DNA of 64,000 nucleotides from Cruorifilaria tuberocauda. Lineage: Eukaryota; Nematoda; Chromadorea; Rhabditida; Onchocercidae. Numbering within the stretch: position 1 is the first letter of the stretch; every line of letters starts with the position of its first letter. A program made the position numbers and the translations under genes. The stretch is from positions 1 to 64,000 of the forward strand of contig JABVXU010000292.1 in the NCBI GenBank assembly GCA_013365365.1, in the 5' to 3' direction. Below the pieces are notes generated by a model. The model ran no database searches, was not told where the DNA came from, and was given only the letters and a program-made list of their open reading frames with translations. Shown one piece after another: positions 29,601 to 44,837 of this stretch.

Positions 29601-32600
29601 ATGAAATACTTTTTATATTTTCTGGAGAAGTAGAGGAAGAAAACATTCACACGTGAGTGATATTCGTATTCTGACGGAAGGGTGTAAGACAAACATTTAT
29701 AGTGCTATAATATCTCCTTACCTCAGCATCCCTGCTAATCCGGAAATTTGGGTATGTCATTTTCTTGCGATGTAAGGATCGAAAAGTATTACAAGTTATC
29801 ATTAAGTCTAAAAGAGAATTAGCACACTAGCAATAGGGAAACAAAGGAAAGAGAAGTTCAAATTTAGGCTTATCGAGCATGAGAAAGTGATCTTCCGTAG
29901 AAGTTAGGAAGCTTTTCCGGTTATTCATTCTCCTCTACTTGTGCTGCTAATCAAACATTTTTGTTTGCATACCATACTTTCATTTGGATTGGGAAAGAAA
30001 ATTAAGGACTTTTCAATCGACTTTTTCCCTATTGGTACTGGAAACCTTTCTCTCTTCCTTTCTTCTTTCTCTCTCTCTCTCTCTCTCTCTCCTCTCTCTT
30101 CTACTGCGAATTATGTATGTTAGTCTCGTTTTAGAATTCAAATGTGTTTAAGATGAATAAGCCACAAGACAAAGTGAATTACTGAAACATGGCATTATTA
30201 TTCGATTTTCCAGTTTTTGGGCCCTACGGTAATCATTGATATAATTAGAGATATTCAGGCTTATTTCACAGTCATTTTGAACTAACCAAGGATGAAATAA
30301 GCCATTAGTTGCGCTTGGCTTCTTCTCTCTCCGATCACTCTCTTTGTTTTTCTTGAGGACGTTTCTACTATCGCTGCACAATTCAGCACTTGGGAATAAT
30401 TATAAAAAAGTTTCAATATGATGATTTCTTTTGTAGCCTGTTCAATCTTCTGCCTTTTGCTTAAAGCTGTCTTCGCGTAAGTGTCCCACGTCAATAACGT
30501 GAAGTGAGACTGATCACATCCATCACTTTTGTTAAATGCCTCCCATGACAGATTTGAAATTTGAAAAAGAATTACAGCTCATTTACTGCCTGTTTCGTTT
30601 CAATGAAGTTGATGAATTTAGTTCATTTTCAGGTCACACATATTATTCACAGTTGGAGTGAACGAATGGTTTGTAATTTGAAATTAAAACATCCATCTAT
30701 CGTTCCTAATTTTCTTTGAATGTACTGTGACCTCAATTTCTATTCACCTTTCGTACTCATTAAGTTATAATCCACTATTATTGAATTTCAATAATTTATT
30801 TAAATTCCCATCTAATTAATATTATTCGCTAGCATTTTCATTGATAAATGGCTGTTGCAAAGATAAGTGGGATTAGAATGTTCTTTCAACTGCTACCCTC
30901 TTGAAAAATCAATCTTTTTCCAATGAGCGAGAAATCAAATCTGCCTGGGAATTTCGCAAATTTACTTTGCTTCAAAACAATTCTATCCATTTTCAATGTA
31001 TTCATTCAGAAGCTTGAATAATGAACTATAATTATCAGCCATTTTCTGATATATCATGATCATCGGAAACACAACAACAAGTGATTGTTCGCTGTATTTT
31101 GCATTAAAATTAATTGCGAAATCAGGCTATCAGCAGACAGCACTAGCAAAAAATGATTTATTCTCCAAATTAATCCTTTTCGATATCTAAGCAATTAAGC
31201 TGTCAGGAAAACATTCTTTTTTAGTATGAAAGATTTCCGATCATATCTTCCTACACTCTATCTCACATAATCACTCACAGCTAATTTCATGCAAATCTAT
31301 CATTTCCCACTTTTTCTCTTTGACCAGCAAAACTTGTCAGTGCGACGTCAGCGGGAATGGTAACCGGTTGGAGGAAACCGGCAAACTCTGCGCTAGTCCA
31401 TCCAATACAATAATAATTTTAACTGAATGAAACTTATGATAGGTAAGAGTTGGAGAGAATGGAAAGTATAAGAAAAGCCAAATTGGACTGGAATAGTTGA
31501 AAAGGATGCATAATTGTTTTAAAACGTTAAAACATTTCATTTTTTCTTTCATTTCGTTGATGATAATTTCTGATTATGGCACTCATCTTTAAAACAATCG
31601 GAATATAGCAGAATTTATTTGAAAAAAAAAATTGAGGAGAGAAGGAAACTATTCAAAGTGGTTTAGAGCTTTAAGACATAAAGATGGTTTCTCTCCTTTC
31701 ACAAAAGTTCAGAAGGGTATCGGTATTAAAAGTGAGATAGAGTTAGGCATTTTAAAACTATTTTTTACTAATATATAGTACCTTAGAGAATCATTTCGAT
31801 TCGGTTTAAATCGAAGATAACTCCGTTTCAGTTCTATTTAGTTAAAGTTATTCAGTTCTAGCAAGTTCATTCTCCTCCTTCCTCAGTCACAATAGGCTTG
31901 AACTTTGAGGAAAACCTTTCAATTCCGCCTTAATGCTTTCACTTTTTCAATTACTCTTTCAAATATTTTCCTTACTTTCACTTACCTCTCATCCCACTTT
32001 CTTTGAATTTGTTCAAAGTTATTGTATATGAAAACATCAAATTGATTTTTACTTTGTCCTCTATTTAACTGTCAAATTGTTTATCGATGTTAGTCCTAAA
32101 CAAGCACACTATTTGAGAGCAGAATTAAGTGCACTTCAAAAACTATTTCCAGAGTAGCTGCACTTCATTTAAGAATTTGAAATCAATTTCATTCTACCAT
32201 CATCTCATCCACCAGTTTTAAAGAAGCTCCTCGTCTATTTAAGTTCTGTTTTCCTTAAACGCTTTTTTAAATCGATCTAATATGTTCTAATTAATGAAAG
32301 TTTGGACCTGAAAGACTGAAATAAAAAAATTGTGCAAAGAAGGAGTAGACTTTGCATTTCCTCTATTCACAATGATTATTTCTGATGATAACATTTACGT
32401 TTCCCCGGTATTAATGACTGTATTGTATTTGATGGTGCGGAATATCTTCCATACCTGTTTCCTCGGTCTTTCCGTTTCTTCAAGATTGCGTTGGAATAAC
32501 GTCGTATCTTCATTTTACAAAGCGTCTCCAACGTGCTACTTTAGTCTTTGCAATTTTTCAGATTTATCTTTATCTAAAATACGTTATTATTATTAAACAC

Positions 32601-32639
32601 TTCATTTTCGTAAATTTACATGTTGTGTAGTTGATTTAA
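26678..32639. other. Long gene-free stretch
   Basis: About 6 kb between the divergent KIN17 and PDZ genes. I found no exon chain on either strand; frames of 60-77 codons (28884-29087, 30148-30494, 31337-31552, 32330-32596) have no family signature. It contains a pyrimidine microsatellite at 30045-30102 and two copies of AACAGTCATT at 27031 and 27051. Regulatory DNA for both flanking genes is likely but unassigned. Confidence 0.45.
30045..30102 (+). repeat. Pyrimidine tract with (CT)n microsatellite
   Basis: A 58-base run of only C and T, with an almost perfect CT dinucleotide repeat at about 30068-30099 (one CC interruption). Such tracts are length-variable between individuals. Confidence 0.9.
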
Positions 32640-35600
32640 ATGGCAATAGATTATATTATCGACAAGAGTGATGAAAAAACTGAGGTAATGAATTTATAAA
32701 TGCATCATTGTTCGGACTACGATATTTCTCCTGATTACCCATGGAAAAAACAAAGAATTTCGATGATCATTTGAGATGACTCGGGAAGTCTCAATGATCA
32801 TTTTCAAACCGTTACAACACGATTTACTGAAATAGAGAAAATGATCAGCAAACTTTCTTTCTTCCATTGTTCCCAGCTGTGATAAACATTAACGACAGCA
32901 AAGTAACAATAATAATTAATACGTATTAATTTTACATGCGTTGGAATTGTGAATTAATTGGATGAGCGTCGAATTCGAATCACTTTATTATCATTGCCAT
33001 CGCATATCCCAAACATTGTAGTTGAGATGTTGGAGTGGGAGATTTATTACTAATTTTCCTCATTTAATGTTTTTTATGTTCAGCATTAATTCTCTGGTTT
33101 TCCATTAGGAACCTTATAGCAACGTGTTTCGTGGTTCATCGTTCAAAAGTAAGTTCATAGTATCAATTGTTTGTTTAATACGCTCACAGTGCCAATTTAT
33201 TCTGCTTCTTCTACTATCGGATAGTTAAGCGATGAGCGCCGGAAGTTCTTTCTTAAAAAAAGTAAAGCAACTTGTCAATATATTTCTTTACTGCTTGTAA
33301 AATCAGAATCCGAATCGATAACTTCATGTAATTTAAATCCTTTGAAAAACGTCCAAGTTTTTCGTTCTTATCTCTTCTGTTCACTCATATCTTTCCCATC
33401 GGGCAGCAAATCCATACTAAGCGAATTTCATTGAATTCTATTAGATCAATATTAACACTTGATTAATCACTTCAAAACATAATAACTGAATGATTGAAAG
33501 AATTCTTCTCGGATAAAGTCAGTTAATCAATGTTCAAAAACATGCCGTCGCCTTAGCAGAAAAGTGAAATGTAATATAACAAACAGAAAACTGAGGAAAA
33601 GCTGTAGTGAGAGGAAATTATTGCTATCGAGATTGATTTTATCGAGTGATTGTCGATATCACTCAGAATGTCCGTCAGTATTTGTCTAAAATTTCCGCTA
33701 GAAAGATCTCTTATCACATCGGTAATTCTTCAAATATTTACTCATTCAGAACTTCGCTGGACAGGTTCCGTTTGACGCATTTTTATTTGTAAAGGAGGGG
33801 TTACGATTTAGCAATAAGACGGAACAATTTCTGAACTGGTTTTGAAGATGGGAAAGAAGAGTCAAAGTGACGAATCAAACAGAAACGTATCTTCCGATCG
33901 TTCCATTCTGAAACGACTGCATTTTCGCTTCTTCTAATTTATTTCTGCTGTTAATAAATATGCCAACTCTTTCAGCGAGTGATCAAACCGATCACTTCTA
34001 CCGTAAGGTTGTTCTGAACCGTTATTGTACTACTCTTACTATCAGACCTTATTGTAGGATGGAAGGATATGGAAAAAAGTATTACGAACATTAAATACGC
34101 CTGCAAGCGCACATCTATTTTGCTAATTTTATTCGATTACATCGGCATCAACAAAAATGCCTGACGTCTAACAAAGAGCTGGTCATAAATGATTCTGGAT
34201 CAACCCGAAACTTTTCGTTATTTTAGCGAAGCGTGATAGTCTTCCGGAATGTTAGCAGTAAAAAGCAATTCTTTTTTAAATTACTTTCTTATAGTGAAAT
34301 CAACATACATAGTAAAATAATATTCACACAATGCTCATTTATCAACTTAAGAGGTTTAATCTTTCCTTTGCTTTATAGTTTTGATCAGATAGCCATCCAT
34401 CTTTGGTTAGGATTACTTTTTCAACTTCACTTTAAGTATAATAGTATTTAAGCAAAGAGAGATATCGGAAGAATAGAAGACGGAAAAAGTAATCTTTCCT
34501 GCTTTCTCTCACCCATTTTATATTAGTCATGAATTTTATGAAATAATTTTCAAATTTCCTAATCAATGCTTCATTTCATTTTTAAATTAATTAACGCTTA
34601 TTCTGCCTTTAATAGCATCGTTTAAAAATCCTGAAAGTTATGATATATTATGTTTATGAATAAGCACAACATTTTAGGTAACATGCAAAATGCCAGAACA
34701 GCACAAACGAAAACCGCCGATCAGTAAAACCGAAGATATGTCAGTTGCAACATCAACATGGTCAGACTGCTAAATTTGGGCAGCTCTCAAGAAATGGTAA
34801 TGTTAGATTTTAGAACTTATCGTGTAATCACTTGTTAACATACACTATATCTCTCACGTATCCGTTGGCCAATCAGCTAATAATTCACGGAATAACAGCA
34901 CAGCTAATATAGAAAGATGAATTGGGAGAAAATGTTGTGCTCAGTTTGGCAGTTAGAAAAACGTAGACTTCATGTACCTGACAGAATCATATTGTTGATC
35001 CAGAAAGTAGGATTGCTTCATTTGTCTCAATTTGTGAAAGTTTTTAGAAATGACAATGCAAAAGCATGTGATGTAGCTTGAAATATTAGGAGAAATAAAT
35101 ATGGAGGAAGAGACTAATGCTAGCTTCGCCTCCTTCAGCTTCCTTTGCGCACCATATCCATTCATTCCGGTCTTTTCATTCCTTCCGGAGAAGTATCAAA
35201 AAATTCCATGCGGAATATCAATCTTTTCTTTTTCTTTCTTCCCTACTGAACGAATAATTTCTCACCATTTCTCTTTACACTGCATTTATTCTATAAATTT
35301 TGCATAATATTAACTTATAATATTTACTTTAACGTCCACTTCACTAGAAAATTCAGGTCTACGAAAATAGAAAAGCTGACTTGTGGTAATGGAATAATGC
35401 TGAGGCAGGGTCATTATTTATGTAAAACTGTCATACGAATCAAAGTCACTATGATTGAAATATAACAGAGCAAAATGGTTTACAAGTGGTCAGTTACTTC
35501 CGCCGCCAGGTGATAATGATACAGATTCAGGTATATACGCCGGTTTGGATAATCAGTTATCTCCGCTGAATATTAATGTTAGTTTTCTTGATGATAAATG

Positions 35601-38600
35601 GAAAAAGCAGCAGTGTAAGTTTAAAATTCCCGTATATCATGAGCATCTAGCATTTTTCATAAATTTTCCTTATTGAAGGAATTAGAAAGACTTTTGCAAA
35701 ATCAAATTAGCTCAGAAAATGTAGTTCATTCTATTAAAACCTGAGAGAGTCATGTTTGATAGATAGTTTAATAATCAAACACTTCTTCTGTTGTGATGGC
35801 AGGGAAATTTGCAAAAAACTACTTCTCTATTTAGTGTGATAAGATCAAAATGAGATTATCCTTAAACGTGCAACTTGCATCCTATCACACTGAAATAAAT
35901 TACAATGTATTCGGGTAAATTCAATCAGCACATTCGATCAGGAATTGACCAAACCATGAAGGGACTAACTAATCAACAGTTCAATTATATTGAAAGAAAT
36001 AATTACATTAAAATAAAAGAGACAATGTTCGACGGCTTTATATAAACTTTTGAATTGAAAAACTCTTATTATTCGATGCCTAGGAAGCTTAAACTACGGA
36101 AAAATTGGAAGAGAAGACAAAAAAGTTCGTAATATTACATATTTCATAAGACGTCTAAAATGAAGATAATGAAGAATAAAGGAAAAGGGAGGAAACGGGA
36201 GAATTACGGATAATCGGGAATAATGGAATAGAAATCTCCATTGAGGCTGATACTTCTAGTCACTGTAGCCTCACGCTAGGCTTTTACTTTTCCCTTTTTT
36301 GGAAAATCCTACCGTTTTCGTATTATTCTTTCTTGTTTATCTTGAAAAGAGTTTATCTTTGCCTGCTGTTATCAAAAGAATTTATCGATGAATGGCTTCT
36401 GATTGAATATAGCTTGATACTGATAATTTTCACCTCGATTACTTCTGTTTCACAGGCATTGTTAACGCTGCATTATTGACGAGTACTCACTCTTCTTATC
36501 AGCGGTAATAATGATAACTGAGCACGTAATGTTTTTCATTCCGCTTAGCACAAATGCTACTTATAGACTGAGAAGGAAAGGACGACCTTATCACTTCCGC
36601 TTAGTGACACGGCGTTCCGCGTGAATTATGTGAGCATATGCCTTTCATATTCATATGTGTTGGAATGAATTTCAGATGAAAAAAGAACGAATTAAATGAA
36701 ATCTTTTCCTTCAGGAGAGTGCGTGCAAATCTGTTGAAATCGTCAGATGAAAGACGCTTACCCGAAGGATTGCAAACAAATTGCTATAGTAGTCAAACAT
36801 TGAAGAATGGAAAACAGTGCCATGTCCGATTTGCTGATCAGGTATCACAGAACAGATTAATTCAAATTATCTGTTCCAAAAAATATAGATTAGTTATCTC
36901 AGCTCGGAAACGAGACATCCTAGCAGTTATGTTTCTGAATAGACTATAAAATAAAGTTAACATAAAGTGCTCTGTTTAAACGTGCGAAATCTTCCTGAGG
37001 AAGGATTAGATCGAAGTATAGTATTCATTCAGAGAACTCCTAAATAAAAGAAAAATAGAAAATTACGGTTGAATTTATCATTTGCATGGCGTATCAGATA
37101 ATTTATACCGCGATCTCACTACAGGTAAAAGTGTAGAAGTGTGGAAGATATTTTCCCAAAGGAAGAGTTGGTAAGAAACAAATAAACTGAAAACAACTTA
37201 TAAACAAGAGAGAAAAAATTATCACAATGCTATGTAACTTTCCGTATCACAGGCTCGAGATTTCAGGTTTAGCTCTTCATCCGAAATTGGATTCAAAGAA
37301 TTAAAACATTTCCTTTTCTCATATTATTTATTTTATTAATTATTATTTGAAAGATATCATCAACCGATAGCGTTTCGTCGCCCTCTTCGACTGGCTGGGA
37401 CAATACAGATCTGGTGAGTGTTAATAGTTGCGGCAACAATTATTCCGGTTGCTATCTTCATCGTTCGACCACAGGAGTAGTAATAACAACAATGCCGGCA
37501 AAGAATCCTGATCAGGTACCACTGAAAGTCGTTAGCAGCAGCAATCGCATCAATAAGTTTTCAGGAAAACAATATACCGCCGACGACCATTTTAGTTTCG
37601 GTATCCATTTTAAAGAATAAATTTTGTCTTGCATCGTTTTAGGAACAATGCCAGTCTTAAATCAAAACTGATCTTCCTTACTTTTATCGGATGAATTAAT
37701 TTGCTTTAGAGAAAAAATGTACTGAACTAATTTCATTCAGATCAAATCTTTTCCACAACCACTTTTGATCCATTCCAGAACGATTTCAGAAAGACAGCAC
37801 TCGATTGATTTCAGCTAATTAATGTTTCAGTAATAACTTATCACATGGCTGATAAAAGTAATAAGTGGCATCATTCAACTATTTCAGGACACAGGAGCCA
37901 TTCTCAGCAAAAACATCAACATCAAATCAGCAGATTTTACGAGCAGGACGATAGAGCTTCAGCCCCCCTACCTCAGTCACCACCTAGCTATTCTGTGGCT
38001 ATGACGGAGCTTAGACGTAGTGATGATCAGCATATCACTCAGTCAAACGTATCACTATGAATTATTTCGTAGTATCAGTATTAAATCATTTGGAATTATT
38101 TCTTAATGAGAGTAGGCTTTGAAGTTTACTTCTTGTCTAGCAGTTTGCAGCAATTTAATAATCACCAATTCATAGCATAAATTAAATGCGGTATTTCTGC
38201 ACAAAATAATGAAAGATATGAGAATATATATTTATTCCCATTCTCATATGCTTACTTAGCTGAGAATCAGTCTTTCACGGTACTTGAAATAACTGATTTT
38301 AACCTCAGACATAAGTAAACATGAGCAATTTTTCAAATGAACTAAACTTTTGATAATTAGAACATTGAACAAATGATACTTTAAGTTATAGCATAATATA
38401 TCAGAATCTTTTCTTTCTTGCAAAAAATGCTTTTAACTTTCTTCAGGAACAACCCTTCCGATTCATGTGGCGTTTCCATAATCGTTCCGTATCCTTACCC
38501 CGTGGCACACGTCGTCTACCAGTCGCGTTAGAAATGCGCCATGGATCCACTGATTGTTGCCAGCTATCTCACAATCATTCATCATATACGGTCAGGATGT

Positions 38601-40532
38601 GCAGAAAATAAATAACAAGTCAAATGATGATTAAAAAAATAGATAAGTCGAAAATAATTTCGCAGATTGGTTATATAGCTTGAGATAAATTCTCATCATA
38701 AAATTCTAAATCGTTAAATCAAATTTACTGCGACGATGGTTGCTAATGAAAGAATGGCAGGATATATTATCGGAACCTTAAGTTATAACAGCAAATTAAA
38801 TCTCTCCTGTTCTGCTCCATCCCGAAATGAAGCGTTAAAAGAAATGAGAAATGGATTGAAAATACTTTGATATTGCTCAAGTTGATCTTCTAGAATACTG
38901 AGAAAGCTTTTCATGTGTGTATAGCGAGTCTTCAGGCAGTCCTGGTGGTCTTGTTGAATATCGCAGTTTGAAGTTCAATTAATTAGTTTATCAACTACTG
39001 CTAGGAAGTGTCCGATGCTATTATATTAACATGTTGGCAGAGGCAGAATGTTGGACGGTAAAAGATGATATAAGTAGCTGTTGGGAGATTTGTTTAATCG
39101 AAATCAGCAGAACAACTGGTATGATATGATATTGAGAAGGCATTTTTCTTGATTTCGATCAGACATCTACCCCTTCTACTGTAGTAAGTGTCTTCAGCAG
39201 GTTGAACTAAGAGCTGTTTTATGTGTCAACTTGAACTGAAATGAATTTAATCACGAGACTTTTTGTTGCAGCCAGAGAATGAAACCACCATTACTGCTCA
39301 TCCATTACGTAGTGTTGATAACCATAACATGACGGAGAGAGGCGGCAGTTCACTTACTAACGGTATACGCTTAGGTAGCAGACGTCGTCTTCCAGATTTG
39401 CCAAGTAATTATGCAGCATGCGATGGAGATATTGGGCAATCTACCTTTAACAGGCAAAGGTTTGTGAAATATTTCACTTTCACCAAGAGTTCATAGGTTG
39501 CAGAGATAGAAAAACTAATCTGCCTCATTCCAGAAGATGATTAGACTGAAAATTTCATTCTGTGATAGGACAGCTGTGAATTAAGGAAGAAGACTACAGA
39601 AGAATTTATCGATGGAAGAATCCTGAATTCCTTCCTTCTAAAAAGATATTTTAATTACGGATGATAACTGCTCGATTATGGGGTGAAGAAGGGAAATTGC
39701 AGGAGAGGAAGAAAAACAAACCGTTCGCAGAGTGCTGCTCGTCCGCTCGATTCTGGAATGACCAATGGCTATAAGAATAGTTGCATTCCTGCGCTTCATC
39801 GGTACATCTCCACCTTTCCTTTCAGTTTTATTCGAATAGATAGTCTTTGGCTAGCAAGCCTAACAGTTCCTTTGAAGAAATGAATGGAGTGACAGAGTAA
39901 GAAACTGAATGAGCCATCTGCAGGTCGCATTTACCGTGTGTTCGAGCCAAGCTGATTGCTCTCGATCACGGAGGTTTGAGAATTGTCCTTGTTGAAAAGC
40001 TTCAGCCTGGTCCATTCGGTTTTTATATCGCTACTGGAATACTTAACCAGAAACGTGGTATGTTCTTTTTCTCTTGTGCGACAAATATTCTCTAAAAGCT
40101 GAAGATTCGGAAAGTTAATCTAACTTCCAATTACTGGGGAAACAGTCTTCCTAGCATGTAATTGTTTTAAAAAACAAGTTTTAATTTCAAAATTAGCCAG
40201 GAAGAGGGAGAGAGAGAGAAAAGATAGAAGGTTATGACTATTGGAAATCACTATTAAAGTGGGGGAAATACAAACAGCCGATATTCTTTACTGAACGACT
40301 TGTCTTTAACTTTCTTTCATTTATCTTTAAAGCTCGAGTTCTCTCAGGAATCTTCATCTCTCGCGTATCATTATCATCGTTGGCGCCAATACTATCGGTA
40401 GGTGATGAGATTATTTATGTAGAAGATAAGTTGGTCAAAGGCGAGAATTTGGAATATGTTCAGGCGCTGATTGCTGGCAAAAGTAGCATAAGGATTGCTC
40501 TTCTACCAACGGTTGGGTCAACTGATTGTTGA
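32640..40532 (+). CDS. PDZ-domain protein, otherwise unrecognised
   Basis: Twelve exons keep frame throughout: 32640-32684, 33109-33148, 34678-34723, 35469-35612, 36715-36841, 37354-37600, 37888-38048, 38447-38590, 39272-39459, 39703-39801, 39924-40057, 40333-40532; 524 residues. Residues 1-413 are polar, rich in Ser, Asn, Gln, His and Arg, and look disordered, with stretches such as GQLLPPPGDNDTDSGIYAG, PLPQSPPSYS and two related basic blocks (LPRGTRRLP and LGSRRRLPDLP). One PDZ domain fills about residues 424-515: VLVEKLQPGPFGFYIATG (carboxylate loop at 445-449), GIFISRVSLSSLAP and VGDEIIYVEDKLVKGENLE, most like PDZ domains of the PAR-6 type. No PB1 or CRIB domain was seen, so it is not PAR-6. 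Probably a scaffold binding C-terminal tails of partner proteins (inference). The first three small exons rest on splice sites and phase only. Confidence 0.82.
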
Positions 40533-41806
40533 ATTATGTCAGTACACGTTTGTACAGAACTTATATTTGTTGAACAAATAAGATCGTGCACTAAACGCCT
40601 AGTAAATATACATCCAACTTTAATCTTCGCAAATGCCTTTTGTATGCTTGTTTATATTTGATATCCGATTTCTGCACTGTGTTTCTCCCAAGTGGATAAG
40701 GACTTAGATCACTGAGATACAAGCACATTTATAACACATTCATGTCTTGCTATTTACATTTTATTGTATGACTTCTCCCTTCCAATAAGAACCAGTTTGT
40801 TCGTTCGTCTGAACCTTCTCGTTTTTCTCTCATTCCAATAAAATTTCTAATAATTATAATATTGCCCATTTCTCTTATCATCAGGGAAAGACCAATTGGT
40901 TGATATGACCGCATATACATCCTTTCTCAAAGTCTACTTTTCAAACTGTTCACTCACTACAGTTCTCTACATGAAAATATAATTAGCGAGAGATCTCCCA
41001 AAGAACGTTTAATATGAGAAATCACATCTTATCAGCGTAATGACGCAACTTCACAAAGTTGATCAAACTCTTAGTATTTCGACAACTTTCACTTCAGTAG
41101 CTGGCCCAATGGACCATCACACCAACCACTGATTATATCAACCACCGACCGTCATATCCAGTAGATGTTTTTTACATGCAATTATGCAAGCATCCCTAAG
41201 AAAAGCTTGTTCACTCCCTTCCAGAAGGAATTAACTAAAAAGTTGCTCCAAAAAACTAAATGTTCTTTTTAAATTATTTCGTTCTTGTATTACATGCTCA
41301 ATCATTTATTTGCATATGTTATTTTACTGCATAACTACTAAATTCTTCATTTGAACATCATTAATCTTCATGTATTTAACTCATCCTTTGTTTTTGTAAT
41401 ACGTATGAAATATTGAGAAACTTTTCTACTTCAACGCAAGAGAGGTCAACTTAAAAAGTATCGCGCAGTGCAAAAGCCTACTTTGTTGCACAATGAAAAT
41501 CAATAAAGAAGCTAGAACCAAATTTTGGTAACCACTACATTCTTCATTTAAAATATCATAAATCTATAAGTATTTAATTCAATTTTTGCAGGTAGGTTTA
41601 CCTTTCAAAGTATAAATTATGAATGCCTTTTTTTAAACCATAAAGCACCATCGACGTTACGATTGCAGAATAATTGGAATATATAAATTCTTATGTCTAT
41701 AGGATTCAACAATTTCGAAAGACATCGTAAAAATTTATTCCCTTTTGTGAAAATTTACATACTTAACAAAAACCCAATTATTAATCATAAAATTCAACAT
41801 CATCGT
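40533..41806. other. Convergent intergenic region
   Basis: This holds the 3' ends of the plus-strand PDZ gene and the minus-strand aminotransferase gene. AATAAA occurs on the plus strand near 40838, and TTTATT at about 41734-41739 is AATAAA on the minus strand, roughly 70 bases past the aminotransferase stop. No other gene was seen. Confidence 0.55.
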
Positions 41807-44837
<3,031 letters not shown>

